From the NCBI RefSeq assembly GCF_900626135.1, contig NZ_LR130785.1, positions 715,241 to 779,240 of the forward strand: DNA of 64,000 nucleotides, written 5' to 3'. The stretch is from Senegalia massiliensis. GTDB lineage: Bacteria; Bacillota; Clostridia; Tissierellales; SIT17. Under the pieces are notes generated by a model. That model saw nothing but the letters and a program-made list of their open reading frames with translations, was not told the DNA's origin and did no database searches. Made by a program: the position numbers and the translations under genes. Shown here in pieces: positions 43,103 through 52,814 of this stretch. Positions within the stretch are counted from its first letter, which is position 1; each line of letters opens with the position of its first letter.

Positions 43103-45202
43103 ATGTTGTTAAAAAAACTGAAGAATAAAAAGATTAAAAATCCCTTTACTAAATTTAAAGGTTTTAAGTGGAAACAAATCCCTTTAAATTTTAAAAAAAT
43201 TAAAAAAAATAAGAAAAAGGGTATTAAAACTAAAAATAGTATTAAAAATCAGCTTATAACAATGGTATTATTACTTTCACTAATACCTATAATTATAATA
43301 GGAGTAGTGAATTATAATTTTGAAAAGAAAAATATGATAGAAATGAGTAAAGGATCAAATTTGACAATTGCAAAATCTATAGCTAATCAAGCAAATTATA
43401 TGGTTCTTAATTCTTTTAGTGCTATTGAAACACTTTCAAATTCAAATGATTTTAGTAATATGGAAGAAAGGGATGCCAATAGTTTATTAAAAAGTGTAAG
43501 AGATGAGATATCATCAATAGAAGATATTTATGTTATAGATATGGATGGTAATGCTATAGCTGGCACAAAAGAGACTACAAGTACTCTTGCAAATGAATTA
43601 TATTTTGTAATGAGTAAGAAAGGTTCAGAATATGTTACAAATTCATTTATAGATAATAATACAAAAAAACCTGGTGTAATGATTTCTATTCCTATAAAAA
43701 ATAAATTATTAGAAGTTAAAGGAGTAATTGCAGCTAAACTAAATGTAGATGAACTTAGTAATATTGTTAAATTTCAAAAAATAGGTAATACAGGTAACCC
43801 ATACATAGTAGATAAAACAGGAATTGTAATAGGTCATGAAGATTTTAAAAATAAAATAGTAAAAAGATATAATTTTGTAGAAGAAGGAAATATAGGTGCA
43901 CAAAAGGCAGTAAAAAGTAAAACGGATGTTGAAAGATATGAAACAGAAACTGGAAAAGATGTAATAGGAGCATATACTACTGTGCCTTATACTAATTGGG
44001 GTGTAGTTGTAGAGCAAGATACAAAAGAAATAGAGAATATGGCTTCTGGAGCATTAAAAAGAACTAGTATAATAGTAATTTTAGCAGGAATTATTATAGC
44101 AATACTTACAGCAATTATATCTAGAGTATTTACAAAACCAATTATAGATTTAGGAAAAAGTGCTGAAAAAATAAAAAATGGAGATATGACAGAAAATATA
44201 AAAGTGACATCTAAAAATGAAATAGGTTTACTTCAAGAATCATTTAATAGTATGATAGAATCTTTAACTAGTGTTATAGAGAAAGTAAACTTCTCTTCAG
44301 ATAATATAAAGAAATCAATTGAGGATTTAAAAGAAAAATCATATCATACAGTAAGAGCTTCAGAAGAAATTTCTGCTGTAGTTGAACAAGTGGCAACAGG
44401 TACAGAAAATCAAATCCAATCTGTAGATGCAACAAATATGATAATTGATGAAATGAGCAAAAAAGTAGTAGAAGTAGATGAAAAGGCAAAGGATATAAAA
44501 GATGCTGCAGGTCATGCTACAGATATGGCATCCCTAGGAACAGTACATATAAATGATACACAAAAGGCAATAGAAAGTATTATTGATAAAGTAGAAAATT
44601 CATCTAAAAAAATATCTTCACTTACTGAAGAAACTAAAGAAATAGGCAAAATAATCACATTTATTGATAATATATCAAATCAAACAAATTTACTTGCATT
44701 AAATGCAGCAATAGAAGCAGCAAGAGCAGGAGAAGCAGGTAGAGGGTTTACTGTAGTAGCTGATGAAATAAGAAAATTAGCTGAGCAAACTGGGAATGCT
44801 TCAAAAGATATAGTAAAAATTATAAATAATATACAAAGTGATATGAGTGATGTAACTATATCCATGAATGAAAGCATAGAGGAAGTAAATAAAGGTAGCA
44901 ATGTAATAAATAAAGCTACAGAATCCTTTGACAATATAAAAGAGGAAACAAAACGAGTGAATGATGCAATAGCTAATTTTGCAGCTATAGCTAATATGTT
45001 AACAGTGGGTATAAATGAAATAGAAATGAGTATGAGAGAAGTAAGTGCAGTAAGTCAACAGACAGGTGCTGGAACTCAAACTGTACTTGCAAGCAGTGAA
45101 GAACAACAATCAGCTATAGACCATGTAGAAGGTCTTGCAGATACTTTAGATCTTATGGCTGATGAATTAGTAAGTATCGTAAGTCAATTTAAAGTAAAAT
45201 AA
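43103..45202 (+). CDS. methyl-accepting chemotaxis protein with basic N-terminal extension
   Basis: A 699-residue transmembrane chemoreceptor. Order: an unusual Lys-rich N-terminal tail of about 48 residues, TM1 (about 52-70, [18 protein letters not shown]), an extracellular Cache-like sensor (to about 310), TM2 (about 318-340), HAMP, then the cytoplasmic signalling domain with the hairpin tip [37 protein letters not shown]. Ribosome site GGAGGAG is close to the ATG; the TTG at 43106 may be used. The ligand is unknown. It is a single-gene unit. Confidence 0.92.
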   Translation: MLLKKLKNKKIKNPFTKFKGFKWKQIPLNFKKIKKNKKKGIKTKNSIKNQLITMVLLLSLIPIIIIGVVNYNFEKKNMIEMSKGSNLTIAKSIANQANYMVLNSFSAIETLSNSNDFSNMEERDANSLLKSVRDEISSIEDIYVIDMDGNAIAGTKETTSTLANELYFVMSKKGSEYVTNSFIDNNTKKPGVMISIPIKNKLLEVKGVIAAKLNVDELSNIVKFQKIGNTGNPYIVDKTGIVIGHEDFKNKIVKRYNFVEEGNIGAQKAVKSKTDVERYETETGKDVIGAYTTVPYTNWGVVVEQDTKEIENMASGALKRTSIIVILAGIIIAILTAIISRVFTKPIIDLGKSAEKIKNGDMTENIKVTSKNEIGLLQESFNSMIESLTSVIEKVNFSSDNIKKSIEDLKEKSYHTVRASEEISAVVEQVATGTENQIQSVDATNMIIDEMSKKVVEVDEKAKDIKDAAGHATDMASLGTVHINDTQKAIESIIDKVENSSKKISSLTEETKEIGKIITFIDNISNQTNLLALNAAIEAARAGEAGRGFTVVADEIRKLAEQTGNASKDIVKIINNIQSDMSDVTISMNESIEEVNKGSNVINKATESFDNIKEETKRVNDAIANFAAIANMLTVGINEIEMSMREVSAVSQQTGAGTQTVLASSEEQQSAIDHVEGLADTLDLMADELVSIVSQFKVK

Positions 45203-45238
45203 AAATAAATCCTTCGACTAGTCGAAGGATTTATTTTT
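45201..45238. terminator. bidirectional terminator between chemoreceptor and AraC regulator
   Basis: Perfect palindrome of 19-base arms (AAAAATAAATCCTTCGAC...) centred on CTAG, between convergent genes; the AraC gene's stop codon is at the centre. Confidence 0.9.
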
Positions 45239-46042
45239 ATTTCTATATTGTCTAGGAGTCATATTTACTCTTTTTTTGAAAATTTGATTAAAATAAGATT
45301 GACTTGAAAACCCAACAATTCTAAAAATTTCAGATAAAGAATATTCTGTTGTTTCAAGTAATATTTTTGAAACAGATATTCTTTTATTTATCAAATAGTT
45401 TATAGGAGTTTCACCTATATTTTCTTTAAAAACTCTTGTCATATAGTATTTATTCATATATGCAATAGATGCTAATGAATCAAGAGTCAAATTTGAAGCA
45501 TAATGGGTATCAATGTAATTTTTAATATAAGAACATTCTTTGGTTACATTTTTATTTTTATCTAACACCATATTATGAGATGAAAGTCTCATTATATTAA
45601 ATATTAATATTTCTAAGCAATTTTGACATATATTTATATAAAAATTATCTTGTGATTCGATTTCAGTTATAATTTTTTCTAGAAAATATAAAATTTCTTC
45701 TTTTTTATCATTAAAATTATATATAGTAAATGGAAGTTTATCGTCTATAAAAAGTCCTTCTACTCCAAGAACTATATATTCTAATGGATTTTTACCATTA
45801 GATGATTCAGTATGAATTACATTGGAGTTCACTATTAGCAAATCATCCTTTTTTACTTCAAATAATTTATCTTCTATTTTGAATATTCCTTTTCCATGAG
45901 TAACATAAAAAAGTTCAGTAAATGGATGCATATGCATTGTAGAATGCCAGTCCTCATCATATTTAGCTTTTGATACATATAAAAGTTCTGGCGTTATACT
46001 CATTTCTTCCTGTTTTTCAAACTTATATAGTATATTTGACAT
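45218..46042 (-). CDS. AraC-family transcriptional regulator (cupin + HTH)
   Basis: A 274-residue regulator. The N-terminal cupin sensor has MHMHPFTELFYVTHGKGIF; the C-terminal DNA-binding domain has two helix-turn-helices (LTLDSLASIAYMNKYYMTRVFKENIGETPINYL and SLSEIFRIVGFSSQSYFNQIFKKRVNMTPRQYR). It is divergent from the ABC sugar importer and GH112 operon. A 14-base inverted repeat in the shared interval adjoins the operon's weak -35, so it probably activates the operon when a sugar ligand is bound. Confidence 0.92.
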   Translation of the reverse strand: MSNILYKFEKQEEMSITPELLYVSKAKYDEDWHSTMHMHPFTELFYVTHGKGIFKIEDKLFEVKKDDLLIVNSNVIHTESSNGKNPLEYIVLGVEGLFIDDKLPFTIYNFNDKKEEILYFLEKIITEIESQDNFYINICQNCLEILIFNIMRLSSHNMVLDKNKNVTKECSYIKNYIDTHYASNLTLDSLASIAYMNKYYMTRVFKENIGETPINYLINKRISVSKILLETTEYSLSEIFRIVGFSSQSYFNQIFKKRVNMTPRQYRNKNKSFD

Positions 46043-46054
46043 ATTAATCCTCCT

Positions 46055-46159
46055 AATAGTAGATACTATTTAATTATATTGATTTAATAGAAAAAAAGCA
46101 ATATATATAAAAAAACAATCAATATAATTATAGATATTGTATTTTTAAAAAAGTATAAT
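46055..46159. promoter_or_regulatory. divergent araC/importer control region
   Basis: The palindrome AATAGTAGATACTATT (46055-46070) is followed by TAATTATATTGATT (46071-46084) and its exact reverse complement AATCAATATAATTA (46117-46130), 32 bases apart. The second repeat directly precedes TAGATA (46131), which is 17 bases from TATAAT (46154-46159). A poor -35 next to a repeat is typical for an AraC-type activator. Confidence 0.6.
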
Positions 46160-46194
46160 GTATTTAAATAGAGTATAAAAAAGGAGGACTTACA

Positions 46195-47544
46195 ATGAAA
46201 AGGTTTCTAGCGGTATTATTAGTTTTAAGTTTAGTATTTACAACAGTAGCTTGTTCAAACGATTCATCTGACTCCGGTGAAAACGGTTCCGGTGATGGAG
46301 AAAAAGTATTAAAGATAGCAGGTTTAAACGGTGGATATAAGACGGAGCACTGGGAAGCAATTGCAGAGAAATTTGAAGAATCTCATGAAGGAGTTAAGGT
46401 TGAATTAACTTTAGAAAAGAATATAGCAGAAGTATTAAGACCTCAAATACAAGCAGGTAATGTGCCTGATATAATTTATTTAGCAGTAGGTGGAGAAGGT
46501 AAATTAACAGATACTTTAATTAAAGAAAAAGCAATACAAGATATAGATGATGTATTAGAAATGGATGTACCAGGTGAAGATGTAAAGGTTAAAGATAAAA
46601 TAATTGACGGATTTACAGATACATTAATTACAAATCCATATGAAGATGGAAAAACTTATTTAGCACCATTGTTTTATGCGCCAACAGGATTATTCTATAA
46701 TGCAAATAACTTTGATGAAAAATATGAAAAGCCTGAAACTTGGGATGATTTTATGAAATTAGGAGAAGAAGCTAAAGGTGATATGGCACTATTTACTTAT
46801 CCTACAACAGGGTATTTTGATGCATTCTTCTATGCATTATTAAATGAAACAGGTGGTTCAGAATTATTTAATAAGGCAATGAATTATGATGTAGAAGCTT
46901 GGAAAAGTGACGAAGCTAAAAAAGCCTTTGAAATCGTAGGAGATATTGCAAAATATACTCATGAAAATACAGTTTCTCAAGCTAATGGAGAAAATTTTAC
47001 TAAGAATCAACAATTAATATTAGATAATGAAGCATTATTTATTCCAAATGGTACATGGTTACCTGGTGAAATGAAAGATGCTCCAAGAGTAGATGGTTTT
47101 GAATGGGGATTCTCTGCATTACCTAAGGTAACAGAAGATGGGGATAGTTATTCATATACATTCTTTGAGCAAATGTATATACCAAATGATGCAAAAAATG
47201 CTGATTTAGCTAAAGAATTTATGGCATATATGTATTCAGATGAAGCAGCACAAATCATATATGATAAATCAGGAGCAGTTCAACCTATAAAAGGTGCTTC
47301 AGATATGATGAGTGATGATGATCCAAATAAATTATTCTATTCAATATATGATGAAGGCGCAAAACCAGCTATGGGTGGATTTGCATCAGCTCCTCCAGTT
47401 GAAGGAGTAGATTTAACTAGTGGAACTGGTATATTGTTTGGAACAATAAACTCTGTTGTTACAGGTGATAAAACAGTTGATGAATGGCATAGTGAAGTAG
47501 TGGAAGCAGTAGAAAAAATAAGTGAAGCTAAACAAAATCAATAA
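46195..47544 (+). CDS. ABC sugar transporter, substrate-binding lipoprotein
   Basis: A 449-residue extracellular solute-binding protein of the carbohydrate (CUT1) type. The signal peptide ends in the lipobox TVAC (Cys20), followed by a Ser/Gly/Asp-rich linker. The mature domain has KIAGLNGGYKTEHWEAIAEKFEE and PATWDDF-like EKPETWDDFMKLGEEA segments of sugar-binding proteins. With the two permeases and GH112 enzyme that follow, the ligand is probably galacto-N-biose or lacto-N-biose. It is the first gene of the operon and precedes a stable hairpin. Confidence 0.9.
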   Translation: MKRFLAVLLVLSLVFTTVACSNDSSDSGENGSGDGEKVLKIAGLNGGYKTEHWEAIAEKFEESHEGVKVELTLEKNIAEVLRPQIQAGNVPDIIYLAVGGEGKLTDTLIKEKAIQDIDDVLEMDVPGEDVKVKDKIIDGFTDTLITNPYEDGKTYLAPLFYAPTGLFYNANNFDEKYEKPETWDDFMKLGEEAKGDMALFTYPTTGYFDAFFYALLNETGGSELFNKAMNYDVEAWKSDEAKKAFEIVGDIAKYTHENTVSQANGENFTKNQQLILDNEALFIPNGTWLPGEMKDAPRVDGFEWGFSALPKVTEDGDSYSYTFFEQMYIPNDAKNADLAKEFMAYMYSDEAAQIIYDKSGAVQPIKGASDMMSDDDPNKLFYSIYDEGAKPAMGGFASAPPVEGVDLTSGTGILFGTINSVVTGDKTVDEWHSEVVEAVEKISEAKQNQ

Positions 47545-47562
47545 TTAAGAGTAAACAAATAG

Positions 47563-47592
47563 TATATGGTGGATAACATTATCCACCATATA
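47563..47592 (+). other. intergenic hairpin after binding-protein gene
   Basis: TATATGGTGGATAA / TTATCCACCATATA, 14-base arms with a CA centre. Such a hairpin behind a binding-protein gene usually protects that mRNA and raises its dose over the permeases. A trailing TTTT run is weak. Confidence 0.75.
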
Positions 47593-47613
47593 TATTTTAA
47601 GAGGTGATAGATT

Positions 47614-48504
47614 ATGAACAATAAAAGTCTAAAAAGATTTATAATTCTTTGTCTCTCTCCAGCGCTTATATTATTTTCAGTTTTTATGATATATCCAACA
47701 TTTTCAGTATTTTTAATGAGTTTGTATAAATGGGGAGGACTTTCTTCAAATAAATTATTTGTAGGATTAAATAATTTTAAGATACTTATACAAGATGAGA
47801 ATTTTATTAGATCTTTTCAAAATACAGTATTTTTAATAGTGGTAGTGACTATTGTGACACTTGCCATTGCAATTATGTTTGCTGCAATACTTGTAAAGGA
47901 AAATTTAAAGGGACAAAATTTCTTTAGAGTAATATTTTATATCCCTAATATATTATCGGTTGTAGTAATATCTTCAATATTTTCAGCAATATATGATCCA
48001 AGTCAAGGATTAATAAATAGTTTTTTATCCTTAATAAATGGAGAAGGTTTTAAAAGTATACAGTTTTTAGGCAATCAGGACATTGTAATTTACTCTATAG
48101 CTGGAGCTATGATTTGGCAAGCTATAGGTTATTATATGGTAATTTATATGGCAGGTATGAGTTCTATACCTAATCAATTATATGAATCAGCAGATATTGA
48201 AGGTGCAAGCAAAATAAGACAATTTTTTGAAATTACACTTCCTTTAGTATGGGATACAATAAGAACTTCACTTATATTTTTCATAATAAGTTCAATTAAC
48301 TTAAGCTTCCTGTTTGTAAAAATAATGACAAGTGGAGGCCCTGATGGTGCATCTGAGGTATTCTTATCATATATGTATAAGCAATCCTATAACAATGCTT
48401 CATATGGATATGGTATGAGTATTGGTGTAATAGTATTTATATTCTCATTCCTATTATCAGGTGTAATAAACAAGATAACAAAAAGAGACACATTACAGTA
48501 TTAA
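47614..48504 (+). CDS. ABC sugar transporter permease (MalF/UgpA-type)
   Basis: A 296-residue inner membrane permease with six predicted membrane segments. The EAA loop is readable as YESADIEGASKIRQFFEITLPL, the contact site for the ATPase. It pairs with the next gene. No ATPase gene is in the operon, so a shared MsmK/MsmX-type ATPase elsewhere must energise transport. Confidence 0.92.
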   Translation: MNNKSLKRFIILCLSPALILFSVFMIYPTFSVFLMSLYKWGGLSSNKLFVGLNNFKILIQDENFIRSFQNTVFLIVVVTIVTLAIAIMFAAILVKENLKGQNFFRVIFYIPNILSVVVISSIFSAIYDPSQGLINSFLSLINGEGFKSIQFLGNQDIVIYSIAGAMIWQAIGYYMVIYMAGMSSIPNQLYESADIEGASKIRQFFEITLPLVWDTIRTSLIFFIISSINLSFLFVKIMTSGGPDGASEVFLSYMYKQSYNNASYGYGMSIGVIVFIFSFLLSGVINKITKRDTLQY

Positions 48505-48519
48505 ATTGGAGGTAAAAAT

Positions 48520-49377
48520 ATGGGTAAACTTTATAAAGCTTTTATATATGTTGCTCTTATAAGTTTGGCTGCAAGCATAATTATACCAGTAGGATGGGTT
48601 TTTATGGCATCAGTGAAAGAAAACTCAGAATTCTATGGGAATCCTTGGTCATTACCTGAAGGATTTCATTTTGAAAATTTTATAGAAGCTATACAACAAG
48701 CTAATATGGGAGAGTATTTCCTAAATTCAGTTATAGCAACATCCCTTGGATTAGTTATATTACTTGCAGTATCATTACCAGCAGCATATGTACTTGCTAG
48801 ATTTGAATTTAGAGGCAAGAAGTTTATTAATAGACTTCTTATGGCAGGATTATTTGTAAATGTGAACTATATAGTAGTACCAATATTTTTAATGTTACTT
48901 GATTGGGATAAATCTCTTATGAACATTATGGGAGAAGGATTTTTCTTAGATAATATTGTGGTTTTAGCCTTAGTATATGCATCTACGGCTATTCCATTTA
49001 CAGTGTATTTATTGTCTAATTTCTTTAAAACATTACCAAAAGCATTTGAAGAAGCAGCATTTATTGATGGTGCAGGGTATTTTGCCACTATGGCAAAGGT
49101 AATGATACCAATGGCAAGACCAAGTATTATAACTGTAATATTATTTAACTTTTTGGCATTTTGGAATGAATACATTATAGCTTTAACATTAATGCCAAAT
49201 TCATCAAAGACATTACCAGTTGGATTAATTAATCTTATGCAATCACAAAAAGCTGCAGCTAATTATGGACAACTTTATGCAGGGCTTGTAATTGTAATGC
49301 TTCCAACTTTGATTTTATATATTTTAGTACAGAAGAAATTAACCCAAGGTATGACCGTTGGCGGAGTGAAAGGATGA
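48520..49377 (+). CDS. ABC sugar transporter permease (MalG/UgpE-type)
   Basis: A 285-residue permease with six membrane segments, the second subunit of the importer. The EAA loop is FEEAAFIDGAGYFATMAKVMIPMARPS. Ribosome site TTGGAGGTA precedes the ATG. It is 5 bases before the GH112 gene, which ties transport to phosphorolysis of the imported sugar. Confidence 0.92.
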   Translation: MGKLYKAFIYVALISLAASIIIPVGWVFMASVKENSEFYGNPWSLPEGFHFENFIEAIQQANMGEYFLNSVIATSLGLVILLAVSLPAAYVLARFEFRGKKFINRLLMAGLFVNVNYIVVPIFLMLLDWDKSLMNIMGEGFFLDNIVVLALVYASTAIPFTVYLLSNFFKTLPKAFEEAAFIDGAGYFATMAKVMIPMARPSIITVILFNFLAFWNEYIIALTLMPNSSKTLPVGLINLMQSQKAAANYGQLYAGLVIVMLPTLILYILVQKKLTQGMTVGGVKG

Positions 49378-49382
49378 TATAA

Positions 49383-51545
49383 ATGGTTAAGAGAAAAGGA
49401 AATTTAACATTACCTAGTGAAACAGGATTTTTAAAAGAAACTAAAGAAATATTAAATAGATGGGGTGCCGATGCCATAAGAGATAGTGATGGTACTAAGC
49501 TTTCAGATGAACTTAAAAAATTAGATGCAAAAATTTATACAACATATTTTGTAAGTAGAGGTCATAACGAGTTTGCAAAACAAAATATGGATGAATGTCA
49601 ACATTTATATCTAATGAGTAATTTCAATATGGCTAAATCAAATACAGTTGAAATTAAATTTATGGATGGATATTTTAGTGAACAAGTAAAACCTGATTAT
49701 GATCATGACCCTAAAAAATGGTGGGAAGTTATAGATAGAACAACAGGTGAAGTAGTAGATATAGCTGATTGGGAAGTAGACAGTAAAAAAGATATAGTAA
49801 AAGTAAATAATACAAAAGAATTTCATGAATATACTGTTTCATTTTTAGTATATGCTATATGGGATCCTACTCAAATGTACAATCATATAACAAATGATTG
49901 GGGAGATAAAGAACATGATATTCCTTTTGATGTAAGAAAAGAAAAATCAGCTAAGTTTATAGAAGAATATATGGATAAATGGCTAGAAGAAAATAATGAC
50001 ACTGATGTAGTTAGGTTTACAACTTTCTTCTATCATTTTACACTTGTATTTAATGATAATGGAAAAGAAAAATTTGTAGATTGGTTTGGCTATAGTGCAT
50101 CAGTTTCTCCTGAAGCTTTAGAAGCCTTTGAAAAGGAAAAGGGATATAGATTAAGACCTGAATATATAATTGATCAAGGGTACTATAATTCTCCATTTAG
50201 AATACCATCGAAAGAATTTTTAGATTTCATGGATTTTCAGCAACAATTTGTATCAAAAACTGCAAAAAAATTAGTTGACAAAGTACATGATTCTGGAAAA
50301 GAAGCACTGATGTTTTTAGGAGATAATTGGATTGGTACTGAACCTTATGGTAATTATTTCAAAAATATAGGGTTAGATGGGGTAGTAGGTTCTGTTGGAG
50401 ATGGAGCTACACTTAGAATGATATCTGAAATACCACATGTAAAATATACAGAAGGAAGATTTTTACCATACTTTTTCCCGGATACTTTTAGAGAAGGAAA
50501 TGATCCAGTTATAGAAGCTAAAGATAATTGGTTATCTGCAAGACGTGCTATAATGAGAAAACCAGTAGATAGAATAGGATATGGTGGATATTTATCTCTT
50601 GCATACAAATTCCCTAAATTTGTAGAATATGTTGAAAATGTTGCAGATGAATTTAGAGAAATATATGATACTATAAACGGAGTAAAGCCATATAGTGGAT
50701 TAAAAGTTGCAATACTTAATTCTTGGGGTAAAATAAGATCATGGCAAACATTTATGGTGGCTCATGCATTATGGTATAAACAAATTTATTCTTACCTTGG
50801 AATATTAGAATCTTTAAGTGGTATGAGTGTAGATGTTGAATTTATATCATTTGATGATGTAAAAAGCAATGGCATAAATGAAGATATTGATGTAATAATA
50901 AATGCAGGAGTCGCAGGAACTGCATTTAGTGGTGGAAGTGAATGGTTAGATGAAAAATTAATTAGCACCGTAAGAAAATGGATATATAATGGTGGTGGAT
51001 TCATAGGTATAGGTGAACCATCTGCTATTCATCATCAAGGTAGATATTTTCAGCTTGCAGATGCTTTAGGTGTAGATAAGGAACTTAGTTTTTCATTAAG
51101 TACAGATAAATATTTTGATAAAGAAATAGAAGAACACTTCATAACTAAAGATATAAAAAGAGAGATCGACTTTGGAGAAAGTATGAATAATGTTTATGCA
51201 TTAACAGAAAAAACTGACATAATAGAATATAGTAATGGAGAAGTTCATTTATCTTCAAATGATTATGGTAAAGGACGTGCAGTATATATTGCAGGATTTC
51301 CATATAATGAGGATAATTCAAGATTACTTATGCGTTCAATGTTCTATGCATCTCATAAAGAGGAAGAATTATATAAATATTTTGCAGAAAATACAGCAGT
51401 AGAAGTAAATGCATATCCTGATATAAATAAATATGCAATAACAAATAACACTGATGAAATGCAAAAATCAGTTATATATGATGGTAATGGAAACTCATAT
51501 ATGGTAGAATTAAAACCAGGTGAAATACGCTGGATGAATATATAG
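49383..51545 (+). CDS. lnpA: GH112 galacto-N-biose/lacto-N-biose phosphorylase
   Basis: Cytoplasmic 1,3-beta-galactosyl-N-acetylhexosamine phosphorylase of 720 residues. It splits galactosyl-beta-1,3-HexNAc with phosphate into galactose-1-phosphate and free GalNAc or GlcNAc. Diagnostic stretches are GNLTLPSETGFLKETKEILNRWGADAIRDSDGT at the start, WDPTQMYNHITNDWG (about residue 160-174), and LGDNWIGTEPYG with the predicted general acid Asp314 (Asp313 in the Bifidobacterium enzyme). C-terminal glutamine-amidotransferase-like and beta domains follow. GNB versus LNB preference, or galactosyl-rhamnose activity, cannot be settled by eye. Confidence 0.92.
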   Translation: MVKRKGNLTLPSETGFLKETKEILNRWGADAIRDSDGTKLSDELKKLDAKIYTTYFVSRGHNEFAKQNMDECQHLYLMSNFNMAKSNTVEIKFMDGYFSEQVKPDYDHDPKKWWEVIDRTTGEVVDIADWEVDSKKDIVKVNNTKEFHEYTVSFLVYAIWDPTQMYNHITNDWGDKEHDIPFDVRKEKSAKFIEEYMDKWLEENNDTDVVRFTTFFYHFTLVFNDNGKEKFVDWFGYSASVSPEALEAFEKEKGYRLRPEYIIDQGYYNSPFRIPSKEFLDFMDFQQQFVSKTAKKLVDKVHDSGKEALMFLGDNWIGTEPYGNYFKNIGLDGVVGSVGDGATLRMISEIPHVKYTEGRFLPYFFPDTFREGNDPVIEAKDNWLSARRAIMRKPVDRIGYGGYLSLAYKFPKFVEYVENVADEFREIYDTINGVKPYSGLKVAILNSWGKIRSWQTFMVAHALWYKQIYSYLGILESLSGMSVDVEFISFDDVKSNGINEDIDVIINAGVAGTAFSGGSEWLDEKLISTVRKWIYNGGGFIGIGEPSAIHHQGRYFQLADALGVDKELSFSLSTDKYFDKEIEEHFITKDIKREIDFGESMNNVYALTEKTDIIEYSNGEVHLSSNDYGKGRAVYIAGFPYNEDNSRLLMRSMFYASHKEEELYKYFAENTAVEVNAYPDINKYAITNNTDEMQKSVIYDGNGNSYMVELKPGEIRWMNI

Positions 51546-51556
51546 AGGTGATAATT

Positions 51557-51721
51557 GTGAATAAAATTAAAGGAATACTTGCAACTTTATTTTTTATAAT
51601 TTCTCTATATTTAATAATAAAAGGTCAAACAATAAGAGACCTTACGGGAGTATCAATGATGATGATTGGTCTGGCTGTTCTTCTAGTAGAGCTATATTTA
51701 TATAATAAAAAATATGTTTAA
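51557..51721 (+). CDS. 54-residue two-helix membrane protein
   Basis: A tiny protein with two membrane segments (about residues 5-21, IKGILATLFFIISLYLI; and 33-48, SMMMIGLAVLLVELYL), joined by IKGQTIRDLTGV and ending in YLYNKKYV. The start is GTG after GAGGTGAT, 11 bases behind the GH112 stop; the sugar kinase follows 17 bases later. It resembles small proteins I recall as DUF6903, but this is not certain. Tight spacing on both sides says it is a real operon member, perhaps an accessory of the importer. Confidence 0.65.
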   Translation: MNKIKGILATLFFIISLYLIIKGQTIRDLTGVSMMMIGLAVLLVELYLYNKKYV

Positions 51722-51738
51722 TATTATGAGGTGATATA

Positions 51739-52713
51739 TTGAATTTTTTAGGTATAGATGGTGGCGGAAGTACTACAGAATTTATATTGATAGATGAAAA
51801 AGGTAATGTACTTTCACATCAGATAAAAGAAACATGTCATTATAAGAATACATCTTTTGATACTTTTAGAGATGTGATAAAAAACGGTATAGAAGAAATA
51901 TGTACTCTAGCAAATATAAATATAAATAATATAGATTATTCATATCTTGGTATACCAGGATATGGTGAAATAGTAGCTGATATGCCTATATTAGAAGGGA
52001 TAATAAAAGAAATATTAAATGGAACAGATTTTAAAATAGGCAATGATTCCGAGGTAGGTTGGGCAGGATCTCTTGCTTGTAAACCAGGAATAAATATAGT
52101 AGCTGGAACTGGTGCTATAGGTTTCGGTATAGATAGAAATGGAAAATCGGCTCGTTCAAGTGGTTGGGGTCACTTCATAGGAGATGAAGGTTCTGCATAT
52201 TGGTTAGCTAAAAAATTACTTGAAACCTTCTCAAAACAATCAGATGGAAGATTAGAACGTACACAACTATATGATATATTAAGAGAACATTTTAAATTAG
52301 AAGATGACTTTGATTTAATAGATATAATGAGTACAGCAGAGTATGTTAAAAGAAATGAATTATCTAAACTTGCAAAAATCACTTCAATAGCAGCAGAAAA
52401 AGAAGATAAATATGCAGTTAGAATATATGATGAGGCAGCATATGAACATTTTCTTACTATAAATGCAGTAATAGAAAAACTTGATTTTAGTGAAAATGAA
52501 AAAATAATAGTGTCATATTCAGGTGGAGTGTTTAAAGCAGGGAAGCATATATTAGAACCTTTAAGAAAATATTTAGAAGGCTTAAATAGAGATATTAAAT
52601 TAATAAGCCCAGTATTTTCCCCAATAAAAGGTGCAGCATTATATGCAAGTAAATTGTATTTTGGTGAAGTTAAGGAAGATATAGTTAAGAATTTAAAAGA
52701 AAACAATATATAA
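51739..52713 (+). CDS. BadF/BadG-family sugar kinase (N-acetylhexosamine kinase-like)
   Basis: A 324-residue ASKHA-fold kinase of the group including N-acetylglucosamine kinases. The phosphate-binding loop FLGIDGGGSTTEFILIDEKG is at the N-terminus. The segments VAGTGAIGFGIDRNGKSARSSGWGHFIGDEGSAYW and VSYSGGVFKAG are typical. The start is TTG after GAGGTGAT. In place after GH112, it should phosphorylate the released GalNAc or GlcNAc. Family precedent is 6-phosphorylation, which differs from the 1-kinase NahK of bifidobacteria. A strong terminator follows. Confidence 0.85.
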   Translation: MNFLGIDGGGSTTEFILIDEKGNVLSHQIKETCHYKNTSFDTFRDVIKNGIEEICTLANININNIDYSYLGIPGYGEIVADMPILEGIIKEILNGTDFKIGNDSEVGWAGSLACKPGINIVAGTGAIGFGIDRNGKSARSSGWGHFIGDEGSAYWLAKKLLETFSKQSDGRLERTQLYDILREHFKLEDDFDLIDIMSTAEYVKRNELSKLAKITSIAAEKEDKYAVRIYDEAAYEHFLTINAVIEKLDFSENEKIIVSYSGGVFKAGKHILEPLRKYLEGLNRDIKLISPVFSPIKGAALYASKLYFGEVKEDIVKNLKENNI

Positions 52714-52729
52714 GTATTTAACTTGAAAT

Positions 52730-52770
52730 ACTCTCTAGCCTTATAAGCTTATAAGGCTAGAGAGTGTTTT
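52730..52770 (+). terminator. strong terminator after the GH112 operon
   Basis: ACTCTCTAGCCTTATAAG / CTTATAAGGCTAGAGAGT, 18-base perfect arms followed by GTTTT. It closes the AraC-controlled operon. Confidence 0.9.
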
Positions 52771-52814
52771 GTGATATAATCTATATAAATAATATTTAGA
52801 AAGGAGTTAATTTT

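Noticed and set aside
47563-47592. TTATCCACC/GGTGGATAA in the importer hairpin as DnaA boxes
   Set aside because: Both are arms of one hairpin, each with one mismatch, and there is no cluster; a stability hairpin explains them.
52170-52706. 178-residue minus-strand frame
   Set aside because: Entirely antisense to the sugar kinase gene, with Ser/Leu/Phe-rich composition typical of shadow frames in AT-rich DNA.
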